A stretch of DNA of 45,699 nt from Firmicutes bacterium UBA2058 (GTDB lineage Bacteria; Bacillota; Clostridia; Tissierellales; Sedimentibacteraceae), in assembly GCA_002332905.1 (NCBI GenBank), contig DDAM01000035.1, positions 1-45,699 on the forward strand. Reading direction: 5' to 3'. Below the pieces are notes generated by a model. It worked only from the letters and a program-made list of their open reading frames with translations. It was not told the DNA's origin and searched no databases. The translations under genes were made by a program, and so were the position numbers. The stretch's first letter is position 1, and every line of letters starts with the position of its first letter. Below are positions 1 to 7,347 of the stretch, in pieces.

Positions 1-45
1 AACTTTTGGGGGTCGGTACAAAATAGTCACTTTTTTCATTATATA

Positions 46-561
46 TTAGTCTAGAACTAATGAAGGTGCAGTATATACTCTTGCTCCTAATTCGTTATCA
101 AGCATATACAGTCCCTTTGAATCTGAACCAAATAGCTCCATTTTTTTGATAAGAGTTTCAGCATTAGTTTCTTCTTCGCCTTGCTCTTTAACAAACCAAT
201 CTAAAAATTGCATAGTTCTAAAATCTTTATTATTATATGCTTCATCATAGATTATATGGATTGATTCTGTTACAAATTGCTCATGCTTTAATCCTTCTGC
301 TAATGGCTCACTAGTGTTGTTAAAAACAGTAGTAGGACAATCAATAGCTTCAAGTGTTACTTTAAGACCATTATTATGCATGTATTTCATAAATAACATA
401 GCGTGATCTCTTTCTTCTTGTGCTTGAATATTATACCAATTTGCGAATCCATCTAATCCTTGTTCAACATAATAGTTTGCAATTTCTAAGTATAAATAAG
501 CTGAATAAAACTCTTTGTTAATCTGACTATTCAATAATTTTGATACATTTTCTTTAATCAT
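46..561 (-). CDS. ftnA: Non-haem ferritin
   Basis: Iron-storage ferritin of the bacterial (FTN) type, which oxidises Fe2+ and stores ferric iron inside a 24-mer shell in the cytoplasm. The protein is about 171 residues, normal for the family. The first helix carries the ferroxidase glutamate (KEFYSAYLYLEIANYY), the second the EERDHAM motif, and the EQGEEE stretch sits in the fourth helix. I chose the ATG at 559-561 because a GGGGG ribosome binding site lies about 8 nt upstream; an in-frame ATG 15 bases earlier includes that binding site and is less likely. It is read alone, with no partner gene next to it. The identification is secure; the exact physiological iron source is not visible here. 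Confidence 0.95.
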   Translation of the reverse strand: MIKENVSKLLNSQINKEFYSAYLYLEIANYYVEQGLDGFANWYNIQAQEERDHAMLFMKYMHNNGLKVTLEAIDCPTTVFNNTSEPLAEGLKHEQFVTESIHIIYDEAYNNKDFRTMQFLDWFVKEQGEEETNAETLIKKMELFGSDSKGLYMLDNELGARVYTAPSLVLD

Positions 562-679
562 AGTTAAAACCCCCATATTAAGTATATTTATATAAATATG
601 TTTTTATATTTTATTATAATATACCACAATAATCCATATTTAAACATGAATTTATTCAAAATGCTTTGGTAAAATGTAG

Positions 680-710
680 TAAAAGCTAAAGCCTTTTATT
701 TTAGCTTTTA
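680..710 (-). terminator. Stem-loop at the 3' end of the MerR remnant
   Basis: An 11-bp perfect inverted repeat, TAAAAGCTAAA at 680-690 and TTTAGCTTTTA at 700-710, with a 9-nt loop. It overlaps the stop codon of the decayed regulator on the minus strand. The tail after the stem is AT-rich but not a clean T run, so terminator function is likely but not certain. Confidence 0.5.
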
Positions 711-1252
711 GTTAATAATCATTATTGAGATTTTAACTACAAAATTTTCATAACCATCAACAGACAGTTCATCTAATATTGCATCTTCAAAAAAATAATC
801 ACCTAATTTTAAATTGTTTTCTTTAGCGAAATTTAACATTTTTTTATATGTTACATCAATTGTATTATATCCAGTGTGATAAGCGATTAAATACCTTCCT
901 TTAGCCTTTGAATAAGTTTATGGTTTAAAGAAATTTTAGTATGAAAGTAACTATAGGTTACATAGCTTTCCTTAATTATATTATTTAAGCTTATCATTTG
1001 CCCAGTAGTATATGGCGCTGTAATATTATTCTTATTACAATTTTTTATATGGTTTGCATATGAAACAGCAAGACTTCTATCATCAGTAGATGGTAGAGCT
1101 TCAGTTATAATAAGTAACTCCTTATTTTCTTTCTCTACAATTATTTTATCATTATTCATATAGAATAAAGATTTAGTAGCCTGTGATTTTTGCGATATTA
1201 ATTGCTTAATCGCAATTAGATGTTTGATTTTTTTATTAGATTCTCGACAAAG
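708..1252 (-). pseudogene. MerR-family regulator remnant, 5'-truncated and frameshifted
   Basis: The C-terminal half of a MerR-type regulator. Reading on the minus strand from 1252, the linker helix (KKIKHLIAIKQLISQKS) runs into a GyrI-like effector-binding domain; the frame stops at 887 (ending RLKEGI) and the homologous continuation (RYLIAYHTGYNTIDVTYKK) resumes in the -1 frame, ending at 708. The N-terminal winged-helix DNA-binding domain is missing: a TAG lies at 1253-1255 and only about 60 bp separate it from the RNase Z gene. The lesions are therefore a lost 5' end plus one frameshift near 889-893. An ATG-initiated 90-aa frame (887-1159) exists inside it but has no ribosome binding site. 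The frameshift alone could be a sequencing error; the missing DNA-binding domain could not. Confidence 0.75.
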
Positions 1253-1282
1253 CTATATCGAAGTAATAATTTATATACTAAG
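1236..1282 (-). repeat. Partial copy of the end of the 6139-6522 palindromic element
   Basis: Read on the minus strand, this stretch shares three blocks in the same order and nearly the same spacing with the left end of the element at 6139: CTTAGTA, CTTCGATATA and GAGAATCTAA. Gaps between blocks are 12 against 13 nt, then 8 against 8 nt. It lies exactly where the MerR pseudogene loses its 5' half, so an insertion or deletion at this element end may have truncated the gene. Confidence 0.5.
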
Positions 1283-1314
1283 CTTACAATTGACATTAGT
1301 CGTTAAATTATTAT

Positions 1315-2217
1315 TTATTTTATAACAGTACATAAAAAATCACTACCAATTTCAGTATTTTTAAAAATGTTTTGCGCTATTTTGATGTAGTCCTCTGGAT
1401 TTGGCATAGAAGGGCTAAAATGTGTTAGCCATAGTCTTTTTACATTTGCCTTTCGTGCTAAGGAGGCTGCCTCAGAAAATGTCATATGCTTTTTACTTAT
1501 AGCATCTTCTTTTTTATCTTCATCACCATACATTCCTTCGCATATAAACAAATTTGAATCCTTTGCAAAATTAATTATATTATCAATTGGTCTTGTATCC
1601 GTACAGTAGGTGATTTTTAGTGGTTCTCTTTTTTCTCCAAGAACCATTTCAGGTACAATGATTTTACTGCCTACCTTCACACTTTCTCCATTATGAAGCT
1701 TTTGCCACATGCTTACTGGTACATTAAGCTCCTTTGCCTTATCAGGCAAAAATCTTGGCTTTAGATTAAGAATAAAGCTGTAGCCAAAGCAGCTAATCCA
1801 ATGTTCTAGTGATATAGCCTTAACATCTATTCCTATTATATCAAATCTATGCTCAATATTTTCTTCCATTTCAATTACCATTAATTCATATGGAATATAG
1901 CCAACTGTGTATAATAATCCTTCTAATGCCTTATAAATACCAATTGGTCCATAAATGTTAATAGGTTTTTGCCTTCCTGCATTACCAATTGATGACAATA
2001 GCCCCGGAAGTCCAAGCACATGGTCGCCGTGTAGATGTGTTATGAGTATGGCATCTATTTTAGATAAGCTTACCTTTGCTTTTTTTAATGCAATTTGAGT
2101 AGCCTCGCCACAATCAATAAGTATAGAGTTTCCATTATAGCTTATAAGGCAGGAGGATAAAAATCTATCAGGTAATGGTATCATTCCACTTGTTCCAATT
2201 AATTTAACTTCAATCAT
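1315..2217 (-). CDS. rnz: Ribonuclease Z
   Basis: tRNA 3'-processing endonuclease (RNase Z / ElaC family), a zinc-dependent metallo-beta-lactamase-fold enzyme that trims tRNA precursors. The protein has 300 residues, the short-form length. The diagnostic THLHGDHVLGLPGLL motif, binding two zinc ions, is near residues 60-75; DCGEATQ precedes it, and the later metal ligands fit TYCTDTRP and LTHFSP. A GGTGATTT sequence just before the ATG serves as ribosome binding site. It is a stand-alone gene. Confidence in the function is high. Confidence 0.95.
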   Translation of the reverse strand: MIEVKLIGTSGMIPLPDRFLSSCLISYNGNSILIDCGEATQIALKKAKVSLSKIDAILITHLHGDHVLGLPGLLSSIGNAGRQKPINIYGPIGIYKALEGLLYTVGYIPYELMVIEMEENIEHRFDIIGIDVKAISLEHWISCFGYSFILNLKPRFLPDKAKELNVPVSMWQKLHNGESVKVGSKIIVPEMVLGEKREPLKITYCTDTRPIDNIINFAKDSNLFICEGMYGDEDKKEDAISKKHMTFSEAASLARKANVKRLWLTHFSPSMPNPEDYIKIAQNIFKNTEIGSDFLCTVIK

Positions 2218-2324
2218 TTAAATCACCAGCTTTTATCTTAATTAATTATATTTTACCATATCTATAATTTAATATGAATGTATTTTATTTTATTTAAACA
2301 AAACAACGTCATATAAAAAAGTTA

Positions 2325-2353
2325 TTGATTAATGTATATCATTATTATATAAT
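2325..2353 (+). promoter_or_regulatory. Promoter for the AI-2E family permease
   Basis: TTGATT at 2325-2330 and a perfect TATAAT at 2348-2353, separated by 17 bp. It lies 50 bp upstream of the permease start. Confidence 0.65.
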
Positions 2354-2402
2354 TTTTGATGTGTTAACTAGTTGTTAAAATGTACTTATGGAGGTACTAT
2401 TT

Positions 2403-3623
2403 ATGGAACTAAATTCAAGGAACATGAAAAAGCTATTTTTAATTATAACATTTACAGTTTTGCTATATTTAGGGCTAACAAATCTTTCAAAAGTAGTAAA
2501 TGTTGTAAAATCAATAATTGGAATTACTTCGCCATTTATTCTTGGTCTGTGTATTGCTTTTATTGTAGGCGTGTTGCTTAAATTTATAGAAGAGAAATGG
2601 GATAGAATATTTAAGAAAAATAAAAGTAATATAATATATAAATTAAAAAGACCTATTTGTATATGTATTAGCTTTGCATTAATCATAGGAGCTATATTTA
2701 TTTTAATTTTTATGATTGTCCCAGAGGTAGGAAGAACAGTATCGGAAATTGCGCAAATTATACCTATCTACATGGAACGTTTAGAAAACTGGTGGAATCA
2801 AATAAGTACGGAATTAGAAAATATATATGTTACTATACCTTCAATAGAGATAGATTGGAAACAAGTAGGAGCAACTATTGTAGACTTTTTAACTCGTGGA
2901 AGTAAATCAATTTTCTCCACTACTGTCGGTATTACTACATCAATTTTTGGTGGAGTATTTAGATTTATTGTTGGTTTTATTTTTTCTATATATATATTAT
3001 TCCAAAAAGAGAATTTATGTAGGCAAATTAAAAAAATATTTTATGCTTATTTGAAAGAAGATACTGTAAAATCAATCTTAAATATTGCTAAGATGGCAAA
3101 TGTAACTTTTTCAAAATTTGTTACAGGACAGCTTACAGAGGCGATAATAATTGGCTTATTATGCTTTATAGGTATGAATATATTCTCAATGCCATATGCA
3201 ACAATGATATCAACATTAGTTGGCTTTACGGCTTTAATACCACTTGTAGGTGCATTTATTGGAACAGCCTTTGGTGGCATTATGATTTTAATGGTAGAAC
3301 CTATGAAGGCTTTATGGTTTGTTATATTTATAGTTATCCTTCAACAGCTTGAAGGGAATATTATTTATCCAAGAGTAGTTGGCAAATCAGTTGGATTACC
3401 AGGTATGTGGGTTTTAGTAGCTATAACAGTTGGAGGAAGTTTACTTGGAATATTTGGTATGTTATTAAGTGTTCCAACATGTTCAGTTTTATATGCACTA
3501 TTAAGACAATCTGTTAATAATAGATTGTCAAAAAAATCTATTAGTCATTTAATTGAAGATAGTGTACAAAATGAAATAGTTGAAAATAGTGATAATGGCG
3601 AAGAACAAGATGATGTAGTATAA
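2403..3623 (+). CDS. AI-2E family permease
   Basis: Polytopic inner-membrane protein of the AI-2E transporter family (PF01594; relatives YdiK, PerM, TqsA). About 406 residues with two N-terminal transmembrane segments, an extracytoplasmic stretch rich in Glu and Trp, then a block of hydrophobic helices with the family-typical GQLTEAIIIGLLCFIGM and QQLEGNIIYPRVVG motifs. The start at 2403 is supported by GGAGGT ending 7 nt before the ATG; an ATG at 2388 lies upstream of that binding site and is rejected. Family members move autoinducer-2, Na+/H+ or other small molecules, and sequence alone does not decide which. The C-terminal tail is acidic (EEQDDVV). The gene ends in a strong terminator, so it is monocistronic. 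Confidence 0.85.
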   Translation: MELNSRNMKKLFLIITFTVLLYLGLTNLSKVVNVVKSIIGITSPFILGLCIAFIVGVLLKFIEEKWDRIFKKNKSNIIYKLKRPICICISFALIIGAIFILIFMIVPEVGRTVSEIAQIIPIYMERLENWWNQISTELENIYVTIPSIEIDWKQVGATIVDFLTRGSKSIFSTTVGITTSIFGGVFRFIVGFIFSIYILFQKENLCRQIKKIFYAYLKEDTVKSILNIAKMANVTFSKFVTGQLTEAIIIGLLCFIGMNIFSMPYATMISTLVGFTALIPLVGAFIGTAFGGIMILMVEPMKALWFVIFIVILQQLEGNIIYPRVVGKSVGLPGMWVLVAITVGGSLLGIFGMLLSVPTCSVLYALLRQSVNNRLSKKSISHLIEDSVQNEIVENSDNGEEQDDVV

Positions 3624-3626
3624 ACA

Positions 3627-3661
3627 ATAAGCCCATAGGTAAAAACTCTATGGGCTTATTT
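3627..3661 (+). terminator. Rho-independent terminator after the AI-2E permease
   Basis: A 13-bp perfect stem, AATAAGCCCATAG at 3627-3639 and CTATGGGCTTATT at 3649-3661, with a 9-nt loop and T-rich flank. It starts 4 nt after the stop codon. Confidence 0.9.
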
Positions 3662-3675
3662 ATGTTTAAAAAACT

Positions 3676-3820
3676 TTATATCCATTTCACTTCCACATAA
3701 CCGATCAATGGTGGTTTGTTGTTCGTGTCAGGATTCTACCCAGAAGTTTCTTGTCCACTACTTCCTACCCCTTGTTCACAAGCACAAATGGATAAAACTG
3801 TGGCAAATATATTGGCATTA
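3676..3820 (-). other. Possible remnant of a small lipoprotein gene
   Basis: Intergenic stretch between two genes that face each other. By my count 3681-3800 is about 43% G+C, clearly above the surrounding DNA. On the minus strand one frame runs to a TAA at 3676-3678 and is broken once, by TAG at 3736-3738. Its two pieces read like a lipobox and Gly/Ser linker (LSICACEQGVGSSGQETSG) followed by NPDTNNKPPLIGYVEVKWI. There is no start codon with a ribosome binding site. The plus strand also has an open frame here (3708-3983), but it runs into the phosphatase gene. This may be a decayed small lipoprotein gene; the call is weak. Confidence 0.25.
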
Positions 3821-4936
3821 CTATAATCTAATTATTTCTTTTTTTCCATCATGTATTTTTAATATACATGGAGTTATGTCCTTATATGCTGTTTCATTAT
3901 TATTTTCTTTAATCTCACCTGATGAAAATATAGATAATAATCTACCAGCGAAAAATTCTTTATATCCTTCATCAAATGCTTGATGTCCTCTAATTATTGT
4001 AGAAATTGAAAATTTGCTAGTAAAGCTATCAAAATGTGTTTTATAAAAATAAAATCTTCTAGTGTTCCTTTGAAGTGTTGTATCCTCAGTGGGATCACTC
4101 CATAGCATGTTATGTATTACGCTTCCGTCTAAGCTATCAACGATATCTTCATTCCACAAATCATTAATAGTAAGTATATGGTCATAACCATCATTTATTG
4201 GTCTAGGAATACCACCGTGAACACATAATATAACTTCGTCACAATTTTTTATAAGTGCTATATGACAAAGCTTACTAAAGTAATTAAGATACCCTTCTAA
4301 TAATGTAAGAGGCTTATTTAGTTCTTTTAGAGAATTAAAAAGTGAGGCAACAAAATAATCATTATCTGTAGTGTTTACGTTTCTTCCAACACAGAGCTTA
4401 TATTCATTTTCTGATATAATTGTTCCACCATCGTGGTTCCCACGAAGTAGAAAAATATTGTTAGAGAATATGTACTTTAAGATAAAAATTAATTCTAATG
4501 TTTTAAATGCTGCCATACCTCTATCAACATAATCACCTAAAAATATCAATCGAATGTTTTGTCTGTTTTGTACTTTCTCTACAAAGCTTATCCTTTTTAA
4601 AAACTCTATTACAGAAATAGAGTCAGAATGAATATCTCCAAATACGTAGTAGGTTGCTAAATCATTGTTTAAAAAATATATCCTACCACCTATTTTAGTG
4701 TCCTCACATTTATATATACATTCCAACGCACTAGCTGATTCTTTGCAGACATCTGCATTTACTGTGCTTATTTCATTATTATGAAGCTTGTTTAATTCTG
4801 ATAGTAAAAACAAATGAAGCTCTTCTAAATCATCAAATGATTTTTTTAATTCTATAAAGCTAATTATATCATTAATATCTAACTGATTTTTATTATAAAG
4901 AATCTTTAAGTTTTTAATTTTGCTTATGTAATCCAT
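3821..4936 (-). CDS. PPP-family (eukaryotic-like) serine/threonine phosphatase
   Basis: Metallophosphoesterase of the PPP superfamily (PP1/PP2A/calcineurin, diadenosine tetraphosphatase relatives). All metal and phosphate motifs are visible in order: GDIHSD (residues 100-105, family GDxHG with Ser in place of Gly), GDYVDRG (134-140), RGNHD (165-169), CVHGGIPR (238-245), and RGH (316-318). The MLWSDP motif at 277-282 is typical of protein phosphatases of this fold. A roughly 90-residue N-terminal helical part precedes the catalytic domain. Total length is 371 residues; AGGGG upstream of the ATG is the ribosome binding site. A Ser/Thr kinase and an FHA protein lie 37 kb away in the pilus locus, so it could act on phosphoproteins; a nucleotide substrate is the alternative. 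Confidence 0.85.
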   Translation of the reverse strand: MDYISKIKNLKILYNKNQLDINDIISFIELKKSFDDLEELHLFLLSELNKLHNNEISTVNADVCKESASALECIYKCEDTKIGGRIYFLNNDLATYYVFGDIHSDSISVIEFLKRISFVEKVQNRQNIRLIFLGDYVDRGMAAFKTLELIFILKYIFSNNIFLLRGNHDGGTIISENEYKLCVGRNVNTTDNDYFVASLFNSLKELNKPLTLLEGYLNYFSKLCHIALIKNCDEVILCVHGGIPRPINDGYDHILTINDLWNEDIVDSLDGSVIHNMLWSDPTEDTTLQRNTRRFYFYKTHFDSFTSKFSISTIIRGHQAFDEGYKEFFAGRLLSIFSSGEIKENNNETAYKDITPCILKIHDGKKEIIRL

Positions 4937-5117
4937 ATAAATCCCCTTTATATATTAGTCAATAAAACTGTACATTAAATATATATAAAAGTCAATGTAT
5001 GTAGCTTAAAAAATGTACAATTATTTAAATTTTGAAAAGTGTTTTAATAGTATTTATGAGGCATATGCAAGTTAAAAAATTTTTAATTATACCCTATATT
5101 TTTATACTTTTTTATTA

Positions 5118-5123
5118 TATAAT
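5118..5123 (+). promoter_or_regulatory. -10 box implying a leaderless or very short leader mRNA
   Basis: A perfect TATAAT ends 6 nt before the ATG of the pseudouridine synthase, which has no recognisable Shine-Dalgarno. No good -35 box is seen 17 bp upstream. If used, transcription would start at or next to the start codon. Confidence 0.3.
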
Positions 5124-5129
5124 TGCATT

Positions 5130-6098
5130 ATGATAAAATTAACTATTAGTGGAAATGAGAAAGAGCAAAGACTTGATAGGTTTTTGAAGAAGTACTTAAA
5201 AAATGCTTCCCTAAGCTACATTTACAAGCTTATTCGTAAGGATGTAAAAATCAATGGCAAAAGAGGAAACATAGAAACTATGCTGTTAGAGGGAGATGAA
5301 ATAGCCTTATACATTAGTGAGGAGGAATTGGAGAAATTAACTAAGAGTAAAAAGGTCGTTAAGTCTAAAAAGCAATTTAATATAGCATATGAGGATGAAA
5401 ATATTTTAATTGTAGAAAAACCATTTGGATTACTAACTCATGGTGATGCTACAGAAAAGAAAAATCATTTGGCTAATCAAGTGATTTCATATCTTATAGA
5501 AAAAGAAGATTATGTCCCAAGGCTAGAGCGCACATTTGTGCCATCACCTGTAAATAGATTAGATAGAAATACAACTGGACTAGTTTTGTTTGGCAAGAAT
5601 AATAAAGCATTGCAAACACTCAATAAAATGATTCGTGAAAAAGGCTATGTAAATAAATATTATTTGACCATAGTTTCAGGTAATTTAAAAAAAGAGCTTA
5701 TACTTAAGGATAAGATGGAAAAAGACGAAGAAAGAAATATGGTTAAAGTATTGCCTATGGAAGATGAGGATGGCAAGATTATGGAGACTATTGCTAAACC
5801 CCTTAAATATAAAAATGGGTATACCTTAGTAGAAGTTGAACTTATTACCGGAAGAACACATCAAATTAGGGCACATTTAGCTAAAGCTGGCTATCCTATT
5901 ATAGGAGACATAAAATATGGGCGCTCAGATGTAAACAGAGAAATTGAAAAACGATTTAATCTTACTACACAATTCTTACATGCGTACAGATTGTCATTTA
6001 TTGGTGCAGAAGAGCCGTTAGAATATTTGATAGGCAAAGATGTAACAGGAGAACTGCCTCCTAATCTTGAAAAAATTAAGGAAGCTATATTTAAATAA
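5130..6098 (+). CDS. RluA-family 23S rRNA pseudouridine synthase
   Basis: Pseudouridine synthase of the RluA family (RluC/RluD-like), which isomerises uridines in large-subunit rRNA. An S4 RNA-binding domain occupies about residues 12-60 (RLDRFLKKYLKNASLSYIYK). The catalytic domain carries NRLDRNTTGLVLFG with the nucleophilic Asp145 and the GRTHQIRAHLA motif near residue 240. Length of 322 residues is normal. There is no Shine-Dalgarno before the ATG; the start is kept because the N-terminus MIKLTISGNEKEQRLDRFL matches the family and a -10 box lies just upstream. Exact target uridines cannot be deduced. Confidence 0.9.
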   Translation: MIKLTISGNEKEQRLDRFLKKYLKNASLSYIYKLIRKDVKINGKRGNIETMLLEGDEIALYISEEELEKLTKSKKVVKSKKQFNIAYEDENILIVEKPFGLLTHGDATEKKNHLANQVISYLIEKEDYVPRLERTFVPSPVNRLDRNTTGLVLFGKNNKALQTLNKMIREKGYVNKYYLTIVSGNLKKELILKDKMEKDEERNMVKVLPMEDEDGKIMETIAKPLKYKNGYTLVEVELITGRTHQIRAHLAKAGYPIIGDIKYGRSDVNREIEKRFNLTTQFLHAYRLSFIGAEEPLEYLIGKDVTGELPPNLEKIKEAIFK

Positions 6099-6138
6099 AA
6101 AATATATATCTTAATAAAATAAAAATTCAACTTTATAA

Positions 6139-6522
6139 CTTAGTAGGCTATATTGTTTCTTCGATATACTTTTACTGAGAATCTAAGTAGAGCAAAGTAT
6201 ATAAGAGACGTTTCTGTTCCGTAATTTGGTTTCCCTTGACTTTTATAAGGAAGGGAAAGCCTCATTAAGTCACATAAACCTCTCTTATATACTTCGCTAT
6301 TCATAGCATCCGATACTCAAAGAAAAATGCTTTTTATTTTTCTTTGATTTTCGGTGTTATGTAGGCAAAAAATATAAAAAAAGTTTATGCGACTTCAACG
6401 AGATTTACCATCCTTATAATAATCAAGGTAAATCTCGTTGCGGAGACAGAAACTTTTTTTATATTTATTGCTCACCTTAAATTCACAATAAAAGTGTGTC
6501 GAAGAAACAGCACTCTACTAAG
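6139..6522. mobile_element. MITE-like palindromic element with nested hairpins
   Basis: No gene is visible in this 384-bp stretch of the 464-bp gap between two genes that face each other. The ends are imperfect inverted repeats about 57 bp long: left end from CTTAGTAG at 6139, right end to CTACTAAG at 6522, sharing TGTTTCTTCGA, ACTTTTA and a GAGCAA block. Inside are three large hairpins. One pairs 6191-6208 with 6281-6298 and encloses GGTTTCCCTT (6228-6237) against 6251-6261. The second pairs 6310-6328 with 6336-6354. The third pairs 6365-6386 with 6450-6471 (21 of 22 positions) and encloses a perfect 13-bp stem, 6397-6409 against 6427-6439. No target-site duplication is clear. A partial copy lies at 1236-1282. 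It may be a non-autonomous mobile element or a structured RNA, and could terminate transcription from both sides. Confidence 0.65.
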
Positions 6523-6562
6523 ATTTAACTTGCCAACACCTTAATATAGCTATGATATATTC

Positions 6563-7123
6563 TTATTTTGTAATTAATAAAACAGTCTTTTCTATAAAAT
6601 CCTTACTATCAAATTCAGAATTTCCAAGTTGATTTTGTATGAGGATGCCATCCATTGTTGTTAATAGTAACCATGATATATAATCACCATCACTATCTGG
6701 ACACCTTTCTATTATTTTGTCTCTTATTGTATTTTTGAAATAGTGATATCTTTCTATGTATTTTTGTCTAAGTGTCTCATTCCCTGAAACAGCAGCTCCT
6801 GCTAGATAAAGTCTTAAGCTCCCAAAATCCTTTGCTGAACTTCGTTCCAAAACATATCTAATAAGCCTTGAAATACTGGTATCTTTCTCCTTGTTTTCAA
6901 CCCACGAAATAAAATCGTCAGATAATTTTGAAAGATAGTTATCTGTTATATCAAAAAGTATATCTTCTTTATTGTTATAATAATAATATAAAGTTCCCTT
7001 GCTTATTTCTGCGGCTCTAGCAATGCCAGCAAGAGAAATATCATTAAATGATTTATTCTGCATTAGTGTGGCAGTTGTAACTAATATTTTTTCCTTAATG
7101 TTATTTTTAAGTGGTGCAGCCAT
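6563..7123 (-). CDS. TetR/AcrR family transcriptional regulator
   Basis: A 186-residue TetR-type repressor. The N-terminal helix-turn-helix is clear at about residues 25-60 (FNDISLAGIARAAEISKGTLYYYYNNKEDI is the signature region, with the YYYY recognition-helix end). The C-terminal part is the variable ligand-binding, dimerisation domain. It is divergent from the glycerol-derivative operon beginning at 7348, with both promoters in the shared 224-bp gap. This arrangement is typical of a local repressor whose inducer is a substrate or product of the operon. That role is inferred; the ligand is unknown. Confidence 0.9.
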   Translation of the reverse strand: MAAPLKNNIKEKILVTTATLMQNKSFNDISLAGIARAAEISKGTLYYYYNNKEDILFDITDNYLSKLSDDFISWVENKEKDTSISRLIRYVLERSSAKDFGSLRLYLAGAAVSGNETLRQKYIERYHYFKNTIRDKIIERCPDSDGDYISWLLLTTMDGILIQNQLGNSEFDSKDFIEKTVLLITK

Positions 7124-7199
7124 ATAATAATTTCCTCCAGTGAAGGCGTCTATTCTTCACTCTTTGTTTTTTTACCAGACTTTTATTTCTATATAAAAT

Positions 7200-7228
7200 A
7201 GTATAGACTACTAAATTAACACCGTCAA
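7200..7228 (-). promoter_or_regulatory. Promoter of the TetR-type regulator
   Basis: On the minus strand, TTGACG (7223-7228) and TATACT (7200-7205) are 17 bp apart. The -35 box overlaps the left arm of the 14-bp inverted repeat, mirroring the operon promoter on the other strand. Confidence 0.65.
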
Positions 7229-7275
7229 TAAACTTTACAGATAATATTTTAATATTACCTATAAAGTTTATTGAC
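7224..7275. promoter_or_regulatory. 14-bp inverted repeat between divergent promoters
   Basis: GTCAATAAACTTTA at 7224-7237 and TAAAGTTTATTGAC at 7262-7275 are perfect inverted copies with a 24-bp spacer. Each outer edge supplies the -35 element of one of the two divergent promoters. The symmetry suggests co-regulation by one dimeric or tetrameric protein, most simply the adjacent TetR regulator. Confidence 0.6.
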
Positions 7276-7299
7276 ATTTTTTGCCTAAGTGATTAATAT
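7271..7299 (+). promoter_or_regulatory. Promoter of the GlpA-like/FGGY/AGPS-like operon
   Basis: A perfect TTGACA (7271-7276) and TAATAT (7294-7299) with a 17-bp spacer, 48 bp upstream of the first ATG. The -35 box overlaps the right arm of the inverted repeat. Confidence 0.65.
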
Positions 7300-7309
7300 A
7301 ATATTAAGA

Positions 7310-7323
7310 CAGTCGGTTGACTG
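7310..7323. promoter_or_regulatory. Candidate TetR operator
   Basis: CAGTC-GGTT-GACTG, a short dyad just downstream of the expected start site of the operon and continued by another GACTG half-site. TGACTGACT-like dyads are common operators of TetR-family proteins, so binding here would block the polymerase. The assignment is inference. Confidence 0.45.
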
Positions 7324-7347
7324 ACTGATAAGCTGTGGAGGTTAGCT

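Noticed and set aside
1..45. Gene fragment at the left edge
   Set aside because: Only 45 bp beyond the ferritin stop codon; no frame or hairpin can be supported.
3736..3738. TAG in the intergenic remnant as pyrrolysine
   Set aside because: No pyl genes or methylamine methyltransferase context are visible and the frame lacks a start; decay is simpler.
3708..3983. 91-aa plus-strand frame
   Set aside because: Antisense to the phosphatase gene, no ribosome binding site and low-complexity composition.
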